Shown piece by piece: positions 36,301 to 46,469 of a stretch of 64,000 nucleotides of DNA. The notes below the pieces were generated by a model, which worked only from the letters and a program-made list of their open reading frames with translations, ran no database searches and had not been told where the DNA came from. Position 1 is the first letter of the stretch; the number at the start of each line of letters is the position of its first letter. This DNA comes from Anarhynchus alexandrinus. Its lineage: Eukaryota; Chordata; Aves; Charadriiformes; Charadriidae. The position numbers were made by a program, and so were the translations under genes. The DNA lies in the NCBI GenBank assembly GCA_008711295.1, contig VUYV01000008.1:2633144-2697143 (forward strand). The letters are read 5' to 3'.

Positions 36301-37730
36301 CACGAAATCTGCATCCTCGGGGTTTTTTTTTTGGGTCTGGTTTTCACCCATGTGTAGTTGGCGGCTAACGGTGAGGTTTCCTGGGTCTTTGCTCATCACC
36401 ATGAGCCGGGCGGTGGAGCACGCTGGGGCTCCAGAGGGCTGGAGGGGACGGCGCCATAAGGCTGAAGCACGAGGTTTGGGCTCTGTCGGAGCTTTTTTGC
36501 CACCTGCGGGGATGGTTTCTTCCAGCAGTGGGTCTCCTTTTACCCAAGGAGTTGCTCACCTCGCTGCCGCCGCCGGTGGGAGAGCCCAGGGCTGCCCGCA
36601 CCGCTCCTCCGGGCAGGAGCACGATGTCCTTCACATCCGCCAGCAAATGGGCTTTTTAATTACATGCAGCTCAGAGCTTGCCGCCACAAACCTGCAGCGG
36701 GGGAGTGGTGGCCATCGTCATCCCAGGTCCTCTCCGACCGCCAGCAGTGGCTCAGGAACCCGCTCCGGGGTCGGAGTGGTGTTGGATTTCCATCGCACGT
36801 CGCTGCAGCCCCGAGGGGTGATGAGAAATTGTGTTGTCCCCACCAGCGACCCGCGCCGGGGGTGACGATTCTCCGTATTGGATGTTTTCAATTACAAAGG
36901 GCGTCAGCTTCGGTTTCGTTCTCCCCGACGATGTTTCCTTCTTTTCCTCCCTCTGTTCCGACTCTGCTGTTTGATTTCCAGACGGGTTTGATATTCCCTC
37001 CCCCAGCAAGCCGGCAAGCCCTGGGGACTTTTGCGGGCGACTCACTGCGCTCCGGTGCCGTTCCTTCCAAAATCATCTGAACATGAGGGTTTTTTTTGGT
37101 ATTTTTGTTGTTGTTGTTGGGGTTTTTTTTTAATCTCCTAAAAAGCTTTTCTACTGGAAGAAACGTGTCCAAACACCAAGGATTTTGTCCTTTTTTTTTT
37201 TTTATTCTTCCCTGCATTCTGCATCTCTCAATGCTGAAGGCCCTGTTAATTAATTAAGAATTAATTGATTCCAATTCCTTTATTTTTTTTTTTTAAATGG
37301 CCGGATCAGGCCGCGTACCCCCTCGCGGAGCCGCCCGCCGCTCCCTCCTCCCCTCCTTGCAAGAGCAGATCTGGAACAAACAGAGCCCCCGCTGCAAAAC
37401 CAACAGCTGCGTGGGAGGCAGAGGCAGCGTTTTGCATACGATTTCGATAAAATACAGCGTGTTTGGGAAACATGAGGGATGGCAAACCCAGCACGGGGAG
37501 GGAGGGACACACACACACACACACACACACGACCGGGAGAGGCTATCACCTGCGTGGAGACCCCACCGCTGAAAAGCCCACGTACGTCGGTGGCTCTTGT
37601 GCTGCTTTTTGCAGCCCCAAAATACCACGAGCAGGGGCCGGCAGGACCGGGAGCTCCGGTTTAGCCCCCCTGGGTGCCAGCACTGGGTGTGGGTACCCCA
37701 GGCTTCGGCTGGGCATCGTGGGCAGAGGAG
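33335..37730. other. Non-coding stretch, no gene recognised
   Basis: AT-richer blocks lie at about 34430-34720, 35400-35560, 36110-36320 and 37080-37300. The second has several TTAAT words within about 50 bases, and the last holds TTAATTAATTAA at about 37246-37257 followed by another TTAATTGATT. T runs lie near 37111-37130, 37190-37203 and 37282-37296. An (AC)12 repeat is listed separately. The open frame from 34568 crosses an AT-rich block but has no recognisable domain. Confidence 0.5.
37507..37530. repeat. (AC)12 microsatellite
   Basis: Twelve uninterrupted AC units lie in GC-rich sequence. The His-Thr repeats in overlapping frames come from this array. It should be length-variable between individuals. 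Confidence 0.97.
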
Positions 37731-37731
37731 C

Positions 37732-38046
37732 AGGCAGGAGAGGAGAAGCCTTTACCCGAACCCACTATGTTTTCCCTGCAGCCGCCAGTCGCTTCTAATG
37801 GCCGAGGCCAGCACCCATTTTATTTATTTGAAATAAAATAAAAGGGGGGGAGATAAAGAAAGAAGGGTTTGGCTGAACGGCAGGTCTAAATTAGCCTTAT
37901 TGCACTGGGAGAGGGGTGTCGGAGTAAATCCATTTCCGCAGCACCATATATCTTTCCTGAGTGGGAAGTTTGGGGGAAGAAATGAATGTTCCTCATATAT
38001 TACCGTGGCCTGACAGCGATGAGGCAGACAGAGGTGATGCAAAGGT
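37732..38046. repeat. Left copy of a second local duplication
   Basis: This 315-base segment from AGGCAGGAGAGG to AAAGGT is repeated immediately to the right, after a single N at 38047. It differs from the right copy by a few substitutions and by about 28 extra bases following TCTAAT near 37798-37826. Both copies contain the same short frames, and none is a credible gene. Confidence 0.92.
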
Positions 38047-38047
38047 N
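38047..38047. other. Single N at the junction of two identical segments
   Basis: The N lies exactly between the end of the left copy and the start of the right copy of the duplication. It is what an overlap that failed to merge would leave behind. Confidence 0.95.
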
Positions 38048-38334
38048 AGGCAGGAGAGGAGAAGCCTTTACCCGAACCCACTATGTTTTTCCTGCAGCTG
38101 CCAGTCGCTTCTAATTTGAAATAAAATAAAAGGGGGGGAGATAAAGAAAGAAGGGTTTGGCTGAACGGCAGGTCTAAATTAGCCTTATTGCACAGGGAGA
38201 GGGGTGTCGGAGTAAATCCATTTCCGCAGCACCATATATCTTTCCTGAGTGGGAAGTTTGGGGGAAGAAATGAATGTTCTTCATATATTACCGTGGCCTG
38301 ACAGCGATGAGGCAGACAGAGGTGATGCAAAGGT
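38048..38334. repeat. Right copy of the second local duplication
   Basis: This 287-base segment repeats 37732-38046 in the same orientation, lacking about 28 bases. After 38334 the sequence becomes unique. Two alleles differing by a small indel, laid end to end, would explain it. Confidence 0.92.
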
Positions 38335-41300
38335 GATTAATGAGAAAGTTTGAGTTAACGAAGTGTAGTCGTCTCTCATTAAGGGGAAATGAGTTCCCTT
38401 TACCACCAGCCGTTGGGCTTGTGAAGTTGGGAGCACTCTCGCCTTTTTTTTTTTTTTTTTTTTTAAATGCCAGATATTTTGTTTCTTATTTACCTTTGCT
38501 CGTCAGGTTGATGGCATGATGCCGCTCGCCCTGCCTGGAGCGGCTCTGCTGGACTTGGGGCTTTCTCGCTACCCGCCGAGGGCGTGCGGGGGGGATGCTC
38601 ATGGGGGACGGAGATGCTCCTGGGGACAGCGAGGCAGGGACACGGTGTGCAGAAGGGGGATGCTTAGGGCCAGGCGAGGGAGGGGGATGAAGCATCTCTC
38701 AGCCGGAGCCGGGAAAGCAGGTCCGCAGCAGGAACCTGCAATATTAACAAGTCTTTTAATGAAAAATACATCTGCCGTTCGGCTGCCTCGTGGCCCGAGA
38801 CGCAGGCGCGCTTTGCGCTTCAGCGCTGGTTGCTGCAGGACCTTTTATTTTACAATAGTTGAAACAAAACTGGAATCTATTTTTAACATTTTTTCCCTTT
38901 TTCCCCTTTGCTGCCTTCCCTTGTCACCCCGCTGTTGTGCTGACCCCGCAAAAGCCCGGTCGGGGTTTGGGGGAGGCCGAGGGCCGACCTGGGTGTCCCG
39001 GCTCACAGCGGGAGCACAACCCATCCCTGTATGGTCCCTTTGCCCCGTGACCTTGGCCGGGGCCATCCCGCTCCGGGCTGCTTTGCGAAGAAAAAGCCAT
39101 CTGTGCCTGGCTGCCATTTAGCAGCTTTAGCTTTTCAAGGAGGGAGGATTTTTTTTTCTTTCTATTTTTCTTTTTCTTCCCCTCTGCCAGATTTGGGGCA
39201 GGCTGGGCAGGCGCTTCTCAGCCTGGATTTCAAATTGTCTTACGGCAATCGTGCCCGCAGGCAGAGGGTAAAGGCTGGGTCACGACAGTTCGCTCTTCCC
39301 TGGGGCTTTTCGCACTGGGATTTCTTAGTAATTCCCGGGGAAGCCCATCCTGCCGGCGAGGAGCAGGAAGGGGCTGGGGAGGTGGGCTGAGGTCCCGTGC
39401 AGGTTTTTTGCCACCAGACCCTACTGCTTGGCATGTTTGAGCATCCTCAGCGGTGGAGTTACATGTGTTCGGGCAACGGCGGGGCCGCAGCCCCCCGGGA
39501 GCTGCCTTGCCTTCCCCGCCGCCCGCCGCCACAGAGACGCCGTTTATCTAGAGCAAAGAGAGACCTCAGAAAAATAACAATAAAGAAAAGGTGCGCGAAA
39601 AGCATCTGTGAAATAATAACAAGATCCCGGGGCTGGAGCTGCTTTTATCTGGGAGCTCTTTGCTAACCGTGGGTTGCTCCTGTCCCTCGTTAGAGCGGGA
39701 GCCGAGCGGCGATGCGCCCGCTCAGATCTTTCCTTTCCTTTCAAGATCCCCCCGTGGCGTCCCGCAGGCTGGCGAGCCTGGCCCCTGCCAGCGCATCCCT
39801 CCTGCCGCCAGCTGCTGAGCCGGATTTTAATCCCTCTAATCAGCCCCCGCATCCAACCCCAGTGGCGGTGGGAGAGCCGGGCTCACCCGGGGGCCGTCGC
39901 GCCTCCCCGCCGCGTTACATCCCAAATGAGAGACGCGGCAGGGCTCTTCCCGTGCCGGCAGCTACCGAGTATGGGAACCCCCGTGTCTTCACGGCTTTGT
40001 AAGGCTGAACTGCCAGCTTTGCAGCCGGTCACCTCCCAGCCAGGGTAGATGCTCGCCCCGGGTCCGGTCCAGACCCCCGGGGAGCACCCGAGCGGTGCAA
40101 GGGCTGCCAGGCGCCGTGCTCCATTCCAGCTGCCTGGAAAATGTCCGTCAAAACTTGCTTTCCTGGGAAAAAGGCTAAAACGCCCATGGGACTCTGTGTT
40201 GAAAGATGGGGAGGGGGTTCTGATGCTTCTGTGTAGGTACAAAGGAGCGTGGGCTCCCACAACCGGGCTGGGGGCGAGCTGCTCCCGCAAACAGCCCCAG
40301 AGCAGGGTAAAATGTGATGGGACCCCACTAGCCGATGCTGGGGCGGATGGGGGGCTCTGGGCACATCGGGAGCCTGGCACTGGCCGTGCCATGGGCAGAG
40401 CCGACGTTTCCAGTTGAAGCCCGCGTTGCTCTGCCCGGCTGGCTGTTAATGCGCGGTTATTTGCACATGGCTTGGGAAGGGCTTTCGGCGTGGTCCCTGG
40501 TTGGACTTTTCCTATAATAAAATGATTTTGCTACTCTGGAAAGAGACTCTTCCGCGAGTGAGGATTAAGGTGTATTTCAGAGTGTTTGCTTCTTGGTCTA
40601 TGGCATGCAGGGAGGCGCGGGGGAAAGGCGCTGCGTCTTATTTCAGGGCTCGGTAGTTGAAACGTCTCGTGTGAGCTCTGCAGAGGAGCTACAGGCGTCT
40701 GGAGCTAAAAAGTGGGGTCCTGGAGGAGGAACTGTGCCAGACCTAGGTGGTATCGGTGGGGTGAGGTGGGCTGGGGGTCGGTGGGGAAGGGAGCGATGTG
40801 CTGGTGAGCATCCCAAAGCACGCTTGGACGCCGGTGTACCATCCAGCAGCGTGCTGCGGGCTGTGGATAAACACGTTTACACCACTGTGTACGACAGCAG
40901 GATCAGGCCCGGGGCCTCCAGCAGTTGAGGAGACGCCAGAGGAGGCCAGAAGCAGAGTGTTTTAAAGGCTAATGAAGACGCACTAGAAAATGATTAGCTT
41001 TGCAAGCAGCATTCCTGCGTGCGGGGAACAGGGGCGTTACGAAGTTCGCGCTAAGCCCTCGGAGATCTCTCGAGCAAGAGCGATCTGCATGCCGCGCGGT
41101 GCTATTATTGGCAAGGGTGGCTTCGCTGCCTATCATCTGGCTTTGCTGAGTTAGCTCCGTGGACTGCCGCCAAACTTTACAGCATCTTTTCCTCGGCCCT
41201 TGCCAACCCACCTACTTGGAGTGGGTGATGACTTGTTTGTTCCTCGGCTCCCCTGGAAAAAAAAAAAAAATGAGTGTCCCCGTGGGAGGGTGGCAAGAGG

Positions 41301-41490
41301 GAGCGTTGCAGGGTGGCATCTCCCGAGGAAAGCAGCGGATTGCTGGGGTCGGGTGTTCAGCCGGGAAAACATTCAGTATCCCACCGCAATCTCAGGATGG
41401 GCGCCCACTCAGCTCCTGCAGACGCCCTTTGCTGTGTGTTGGGGCATCGCTGCCCGTTGGGCTCGGTCAACTCATGTCACAGATGGAGTG
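38335..41490. other. Non-coding stretch, no gene recognised
   Basis: Begins with an AT-richer block to about 38510 that includes a T run of about 21 bases at 38444-38464. A moderately CpG-rich section lies at about 39690-39960. The rest is GC-rich with overlapping frames of up to 201 codons, none recognisable. A short poly-A lies at 41257-41270. Confidence 0.5.
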
Positions 41491-41494
41491 ATGC

Positions 41495-41960
41495 AGTCTT
41501 GCTTGTAGAGAGAAGCAGCGATACATTTATTGATATAAAACAGGGATTTAACAAAGTTTGATAGTAAATCGCACAGTGGTTTAACAAGTTTTGATGGTGA
41601 AATGCTCTTGGTTATTTACTGCACAGAGGACAGGGTCAGGCAGAACTGTCAGGGAGACCCTCCTGTGGAGTCTGGAGGTTCAGAAAGTATCCCTGTGCTT
41701 TCCAAACTCCTTCTCGGAGAAGGGTTTGTGTGCAGCTGGATCCAATCCTAGTCCCAGACTTGGTCAACAATTTATGTCTAAAGGATTATGTATGCGCAAT
41801 CAATCCTTTATAGCACTTAGCTAAGATTTCAAAGTTTAGCATGCTATTATCTGCTTCCCGAGGATCTGTTGCGGCAAGGAACATCTGAATCATGAGAAGT
41901 AACCTTGAGAGGTGTCCCTACTCAAGGGGACATCCTGGCAAGCAGCACGCTGCCCTGCAG
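41495..41960 (-). mobile_element. Possible decayed retroviral LTR or other old repeat
   Basis: The segment is AT-richer than both flanks and has no frame of interest. Read on the minus strand it contains AATAAATG at about 41525-41532, a polyadenylation-type signal, followed some 20 bases later by CTACAAGCAAGACTGC. The arrangement resembles the R-U5 part of an avian endogenous retrovirus LTR. I cannot find paired terminal repeats, a primer-binding site or any retroviral gene, so it would be a solo and eroded LTR at most. A unique AT-rich island is an equal alternative. Confidence 0.3.
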
Positions 41961-42290
41961 GAGAGCTCCAAGGGCTCTCAGGCTGTTCGCTATGTATGAG
42001 TTTGAGATGATTGACTTATAGTCGTATTTGCGTATCGACCACAGGGTTAGGTGGGTGCGTTGCTCAAGTTTGCCCTTGGCTATTGTGGTGGTGTCTGTCT
42101 CCTTGTAACCACTTTTGAGCGGGATGGAGCCATCGCAACCAGGTGTGCCATTGTGACCACCGCGGGTAGTTGTCGCTTGGGCAGGGTTACAGGAGATATA
42201 GGTGAGGTTGGGGCTTGGGGGGAGCACACAGTCACAACTCATCCCCTCCTCAGGCTCCAGAGGCAGCTGCATGCAGTGGCAGGGCCCCCT

Positions 42291-42319
42291 GGGGGTGTGG
42301 GGTTTTGGGGGGTGTGGGG
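42291..42319 (+). repeat. G-quadruplex-prone tract with short loops
   Basis: G5-TGT-G4-TTTT-G6-TGT-G4 gives four G runs of at least four bases with loops of three or four bases. That is among the most favourable patterns for an intramolecular quadruplex. The tract is seen directly; folding and function are inference. Confidence 0.7.
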
Positions 42320-43087
42320 ATGCTCTTGCTTGGCCTGAAGCTGGACTGTTCCCGGCAGCGCTGGTGCGGTGAGGCTCAGCCCAGCCCGGCGTTCCCGGTG
42401 CTTCCAGGTGCTGATGTAGCAGAGAATGAGATGTAGTTTCCCTCTCGGCTCCCACTGTTTTCAAGGCAAGGAGCGCTTGCCGTGCTCCAGAGCGGGGTGG
42501 GAAGCATCCTTTGGACTTGGCACTGGATCAGCGCATCCCCGCGGCGACGCACTCCTCGGGGGATGCGCCCCCCGGGGCTCCAACAGCTGCCGCGCTGGCA
42601 ACCCCTGCCTCTGCCAGCCCTCCCGCTGCCGATCCAGCCGCGGATTCCCCTCTGTGCTAACATAAATCCCCAAGTCCCTCCCATGTCAGGCGTGAAGCGG
42701 TTGCTTTGCAATGAATTAGGTTGTTGGTTTTTTGTTTGGTCGGTTGGGTTTTTTTTTTTTTCCTTTTTAAAGAAAAAGGGCTGGAAAGCATCCCTTTGGC
42801 CCCAGAACTGCTGCCCAAAGGGCAGGAGTGGGAAGGAGGTGGGAAGTGCTGTGCAGGGAGAGAGGAGACATCAAAAGGAGAGGAGGGATGCCCAGGCGAT
42901 TGCCAACACAAGCAGGAATGACAGGAGAGACATCAGAAAAGGGCAAAGAGCCGGGGTGGAGGCACACAGCCTCATGGCCAAGGGCCTTAAATCTGGCTGG
43001 TGGGTGCGAGTGCCGGGGAGAGGGGGTGCAGAAGGGGGAGGTTGCCCCCGCTGCCTCCCCTGGCAGTCAGCATCCCTTGTCCCACAG

Positions 43088-43326
43088 CGGCAGCCCCGAC
43101 GACGAGGCCGAGAGGCGGTTTGCAGATGAGCTGTGCTGTGTGCGGGACATTTAGGGGGCTCCCGGCTGTGTTTCCCTAGCAGGGAAGCCAGAGAGGAACC
43201 GGGAGTCCGACTCCCCGGGGACCGCTGGGAGGGCAGCATCGCTCCGGGTCAAGGATGAAATCCATTACGGAGAAGCCTTTGGGGAAAAGCCCTGGACGCG
43301 CTGCGTGTAGAGGCTGATGCATTAAA
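43088..43326 (+). other. Terminal-exon-like block, unassigned
   Basis: An acceptor-like CCTTGTCCCACAG ends at 43087. In one frame the following bases read GSPDDEAERRFADELCCVRD then I, with a stop at 43152-43154. A polyadenylation-type ATTAAA lies about 170 bases downstream at 43321-43326. The acidic and Arg-rich composition looks protein-like, and the order acceptor, short coding end, stop, polyA signal is what a last exon shows. However, I do not recognise the peptide, and the open frame also extends upstream of the acceptor. No upstream partner exon is established. Confidence 0.2.
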
Positions 43327-44897
43327 CCCTCTTCCTGCGGAGATCTCCTCCCCGCTCGCGAGACAGGGAGAGGGGTCGGGCACGAAACCACCCCCCAGAG
43401 CTGCCTCCGGCACTAATGGCTTGTACTTGCCAGCCAGCCAGGAGCAGCCTGGTCACCAGCCTGGCGCCAGCTGGGGAAAGAAGCCCTTCAAACCACAGCC
43501 CCTCTGGGACACAGCTGAGCGCCGGAGGCGGCTGAGACCCTTCCCGGTGCCATGCCGGTCGGGTCCCGTGGGTGCCGGGGGCTGCCGGGCAGAGATACAG
43601 CCCAGGGACGCGGCTGTACCTTTGCTCTGCCAGAAGGTTTATCAAACCCAACATGTTTGTTTGGTTTCTCCAACCATTTCTGGGTTCCCTGAGAGGTGGC
43701 GTCGCCTTGCTGCAGCCCCAGCGCCCGGCTGGAGGTGGCTGCCTGCATTTTGGGGTACAGGCAGGTGTAGGCAGGTGTACCCATGCCCCTTTCTTCCCAG
43801 GCATCGCCTACCCAATGACAGGAACGTGAAGAGCCTTCCAAAATTTGCCAAATTGATGAGCCTTTCCCCAGAATGGGCACTGGAGTCGAAGCGCTCGCCC
43901 GTTCCCGATTCTCTTTTAAAAACATGTATTTCGCTCTTGTATTTTTTTCCCTTTTCTTCCCTTCTCTTTTGCATCCCCACACATTTCCTCCTATTCCCCC
44001 GCCCCTTCCTCCTTTCCATGAGCTATTTTCAAATGCCAGGAAGGGCGAGAGATGAGGGGAGGAGGAGTAACTGAAGAAAAAAAAAAAAAGGGTGGTAAAA
44101 TTATTTCACACATTTATGGGGCGGGGGGAGGAAGGTGTGGGTGTAGGGAAAGAGAACAGCTCCAATTCCCACATGACAAAAAGCAACTTCATTCATTTCC
44201 CAACGTAGTTTTATCAGGTAGGAAGGATTCATTTACATTTACGCAGCCCTAGAGCTCCCAGGGAGGGTCTGGCGGGTCCCCAAGGTGGGGGGGGGGATTT
44301 GTCCCTCCTGATTTGCTGCCAAACTTTTCTCCAGCTTGGCTGTGGGAAGGGTAGGGGAGATGTTGCAAACATCACCAGCTTCACAGGGAGCTTTTCTTCC
44401 TCTACAAGGACAGTATTTTGGCTGATTTCCTGCATTTAATAAATGGGATTAAACCCAGCAACAACAGCGCTCCCTGAGAAGTAGGAGTCCAGGTTGTGAT
44501 AAACTCTTTAGATGGCAAAATCTTCTTATACTCAATTGTTTTTCCATTTAGCTGGGAAAACTGGAAATAACTGTTGCCGCTTGAGCCGAACCGATCTTTA
44601 AATGTGATTCATTTGCTTCGCTGGCCGTGCTGACAAATCTCGTAGCCACTGAAAAAGGGAAGAAAAAAACCCAACAAACAACCCCAAATCCCCAAGGCAG
44701 CTTTTCTAAGCCGCTCCCTCCCACGATGCTAAGGATAGGCTGGAGGACCGATGCTCTGCCTGTCCCAGATTGAAGTCCGGTCCCCTCCGTGCCGATGCCT
44801 TTGGCGAGCTTGGGAGAAAGACCCCACAACGGGAGGAGATTTTGGGGATTTCAGCCTGTCCATCTCCCCGGGGGTGAGCCCGGGCGCTTGCAGCAGG

Positions 44898-45018
44898 TTG
44901 GCATTTCACACCTTGGGGAGGGTGACATTTTCTTTGCGGCATTTCCGCGTCGGAAAGTTGGCATTTCACCCCCAGAGGAAGCTGGTATTTATAAGGCAGG
45001 GCACTGGCATTTCATTCA
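44898..45018. repeat. Degenerate 22-24-bp minisatellite, about six units
   Basis: The core GGCATTTC, with variants GACATTTT and GGTATTTA, recurs at about 44900, 44924, 44938, 44960, 44984 and 45007. Spacing is mostly 22-24 bases with one short unit. The best pair shares TTGGCATTTCAC. Units have diverged strongly, so the array is old. Repeated LAFH- or KCQ-like peptides in overlapping frames come from it. Confidence 0.6.
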
Positions 45019-45879
45019 TTGTTACCATCCAGTGATTCAGACAAGGTCTCTTAGCCAGAAAGGTCAGATGGGTCTCTGCTGTTCTTTGCTGCTTTTCTTT
45101 CTTTTTTTTTTTTTTTTCTTCTTTTTTTTCCCCTCCCGTTAAGGGAAAGAGGGAAAAACAAAGCCAAGCCACGCACGAGAGCTGCTGATTGCCATTCTTC
45201 TTGCCTTGAAAATGAAGGTCTGCTATGCTACATAAAAGCTAAGACTTTCCAAGGTCTGTCTTGCGAGGGTATCTTTTGTAAGGTCCGTAGTTTATTTTGC
45301 TTTGAGTTCCAAAGATGCAGCCCGGAGCCTGGTGTTGGGGCAGTGTGGGTGGCACCGGCACCTGCCCTGGTGATGGGCTGGTGCTCGCCGTGGCTCTCGT
45401 AATCCTACATCATCCTCTCCCATGGCTCAAGAGCTGAGCTAAAGCCCACGTGAGCTTTAATATGTTTTGAGGAGCCCCAAACTGCATCTTCCTGGCCAAA
45501 CACCAGGTTTTGTCCCCAGAATTGCCCTGGGGTGGGCGATTTCCCACTGCCCCATCCAGGGTGGGTGAGGGATGAGGATGCGGGAAGGGAAAAAGCAAGC
45601 GCAGGTCCCTGCCATGACTGCGGGGCTCTTGTTGGGCTGGGGCGATATAGACACTGCCAGGGCCTGGGGAACATAAATAAAATCAATAAGAAGCTGTTAG
45701 ATTGTGCCTGAACCTCGCAAGGAACGGCGTGGGGAGTGCTGGCTGCAGAGATGTATCTGCTGCCACTCTGCGGGCTGTGGCACATTCATTAAGTATCTTT
45801 AAGATGGATACACCCCCCAGTTCACCTCCCGCCAAAGCCTGGGAATTTATTTCCTCCTGAACCGTGCCATCAATCACCG

Positions 45880-46460
45880 GTGACAGCGCCGCCTCGGCAC
45901 CGCGCGGCTCAGCCGCCGGAGAGGCGCGGGGGCTGCCTCGGCACCCCCGTGCCCTGGCCGGCAAGACGGGGACCCTGTTCCCCTTGCCCTGGGTGGTGCC
46001 ACCGGGAGGAAGGCTGTTTTGCCCCTCGAATGCCTCCGGGCGCTTTTCTGCGCCGCTCAGGACCCCGCTGCCTGCGGCCGCGCTGCGCATCCCTGCGCCG
46101 TCCCACCACCGTGTGCAGCCATCTCTAATCCCCGCGGGCTGGTGGCGTGGAGAGATAATGGTTCCTCATCGCCTCTCCCCTCGGCACAGCGCCCTGCGGT
46201 CCCGGCACCCTCCTCAGCACCCCGGCTTCGCTCCCGGCCCCGCGTTCCGGCACTTCCAGGCGGCCGCTGGGAGCTCCCGGAGCCCCCGCACTGCGCATGT
46301 AAATGTGAGAAGCCCAAAATCTTTGTAGAAAAATTTTGCCGTGCCTGACTTGATTCTTGTAGCTTTTATCGGAGCAGCCAGGCAGGAGCGGGACGAATCC
46401 GGCGACCCGGAGCGGTATGGGAGACGCCGCTCCTCGCTGGAGGACTTGAGCTGCTTCGCT
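45880..46460. promoter_or_regulatory. CpG-dense segment, possible CpG island
   Basis: CpG dinucleotides are frequent across this segment, for instance CACCGCGCGG at about 45899, GAGGCGCGGG at about 45921 and many GCCGC words to 46200. Neighbouring DNA is GC-rich but CpG-poorer. CpG islands often mark promoters in birds. An open frame from 46341 reads ARQERDESGDPERYGRRRSS and so on to a stop at 46560-46562, and a minus-strand frame overlaps it; neither is recognised. No TATA box or clear first exon with a donor was found, so a promoter is only a possibility. Confidence 0.35.
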
Positions 46461-46469
46461 TTCCCTCCC

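Larger units (their letters stand above)
41960..45880. other. Non-coding stretch with repeats, no gene recognised
   Basis: Apart from the G-quadruplex-prone tract, terminal-exon-like block and minisatellite listed separately, this stretch has an AT-richer block at about 44430-44680. T runs lie at 42748-42762 and 45101-45130. Frames of up to 217 codons overlap on both strands near 42.5-44.0 kb without a recognisable domain. Confidence 0.5.

Noticed and set aside
37824..38330. 168-codon minus-strand frame with an internally repeated peptide
   Set aside because: The repetition comes from the probable false duplication joined at the N at 38047, not from a protein repeat.
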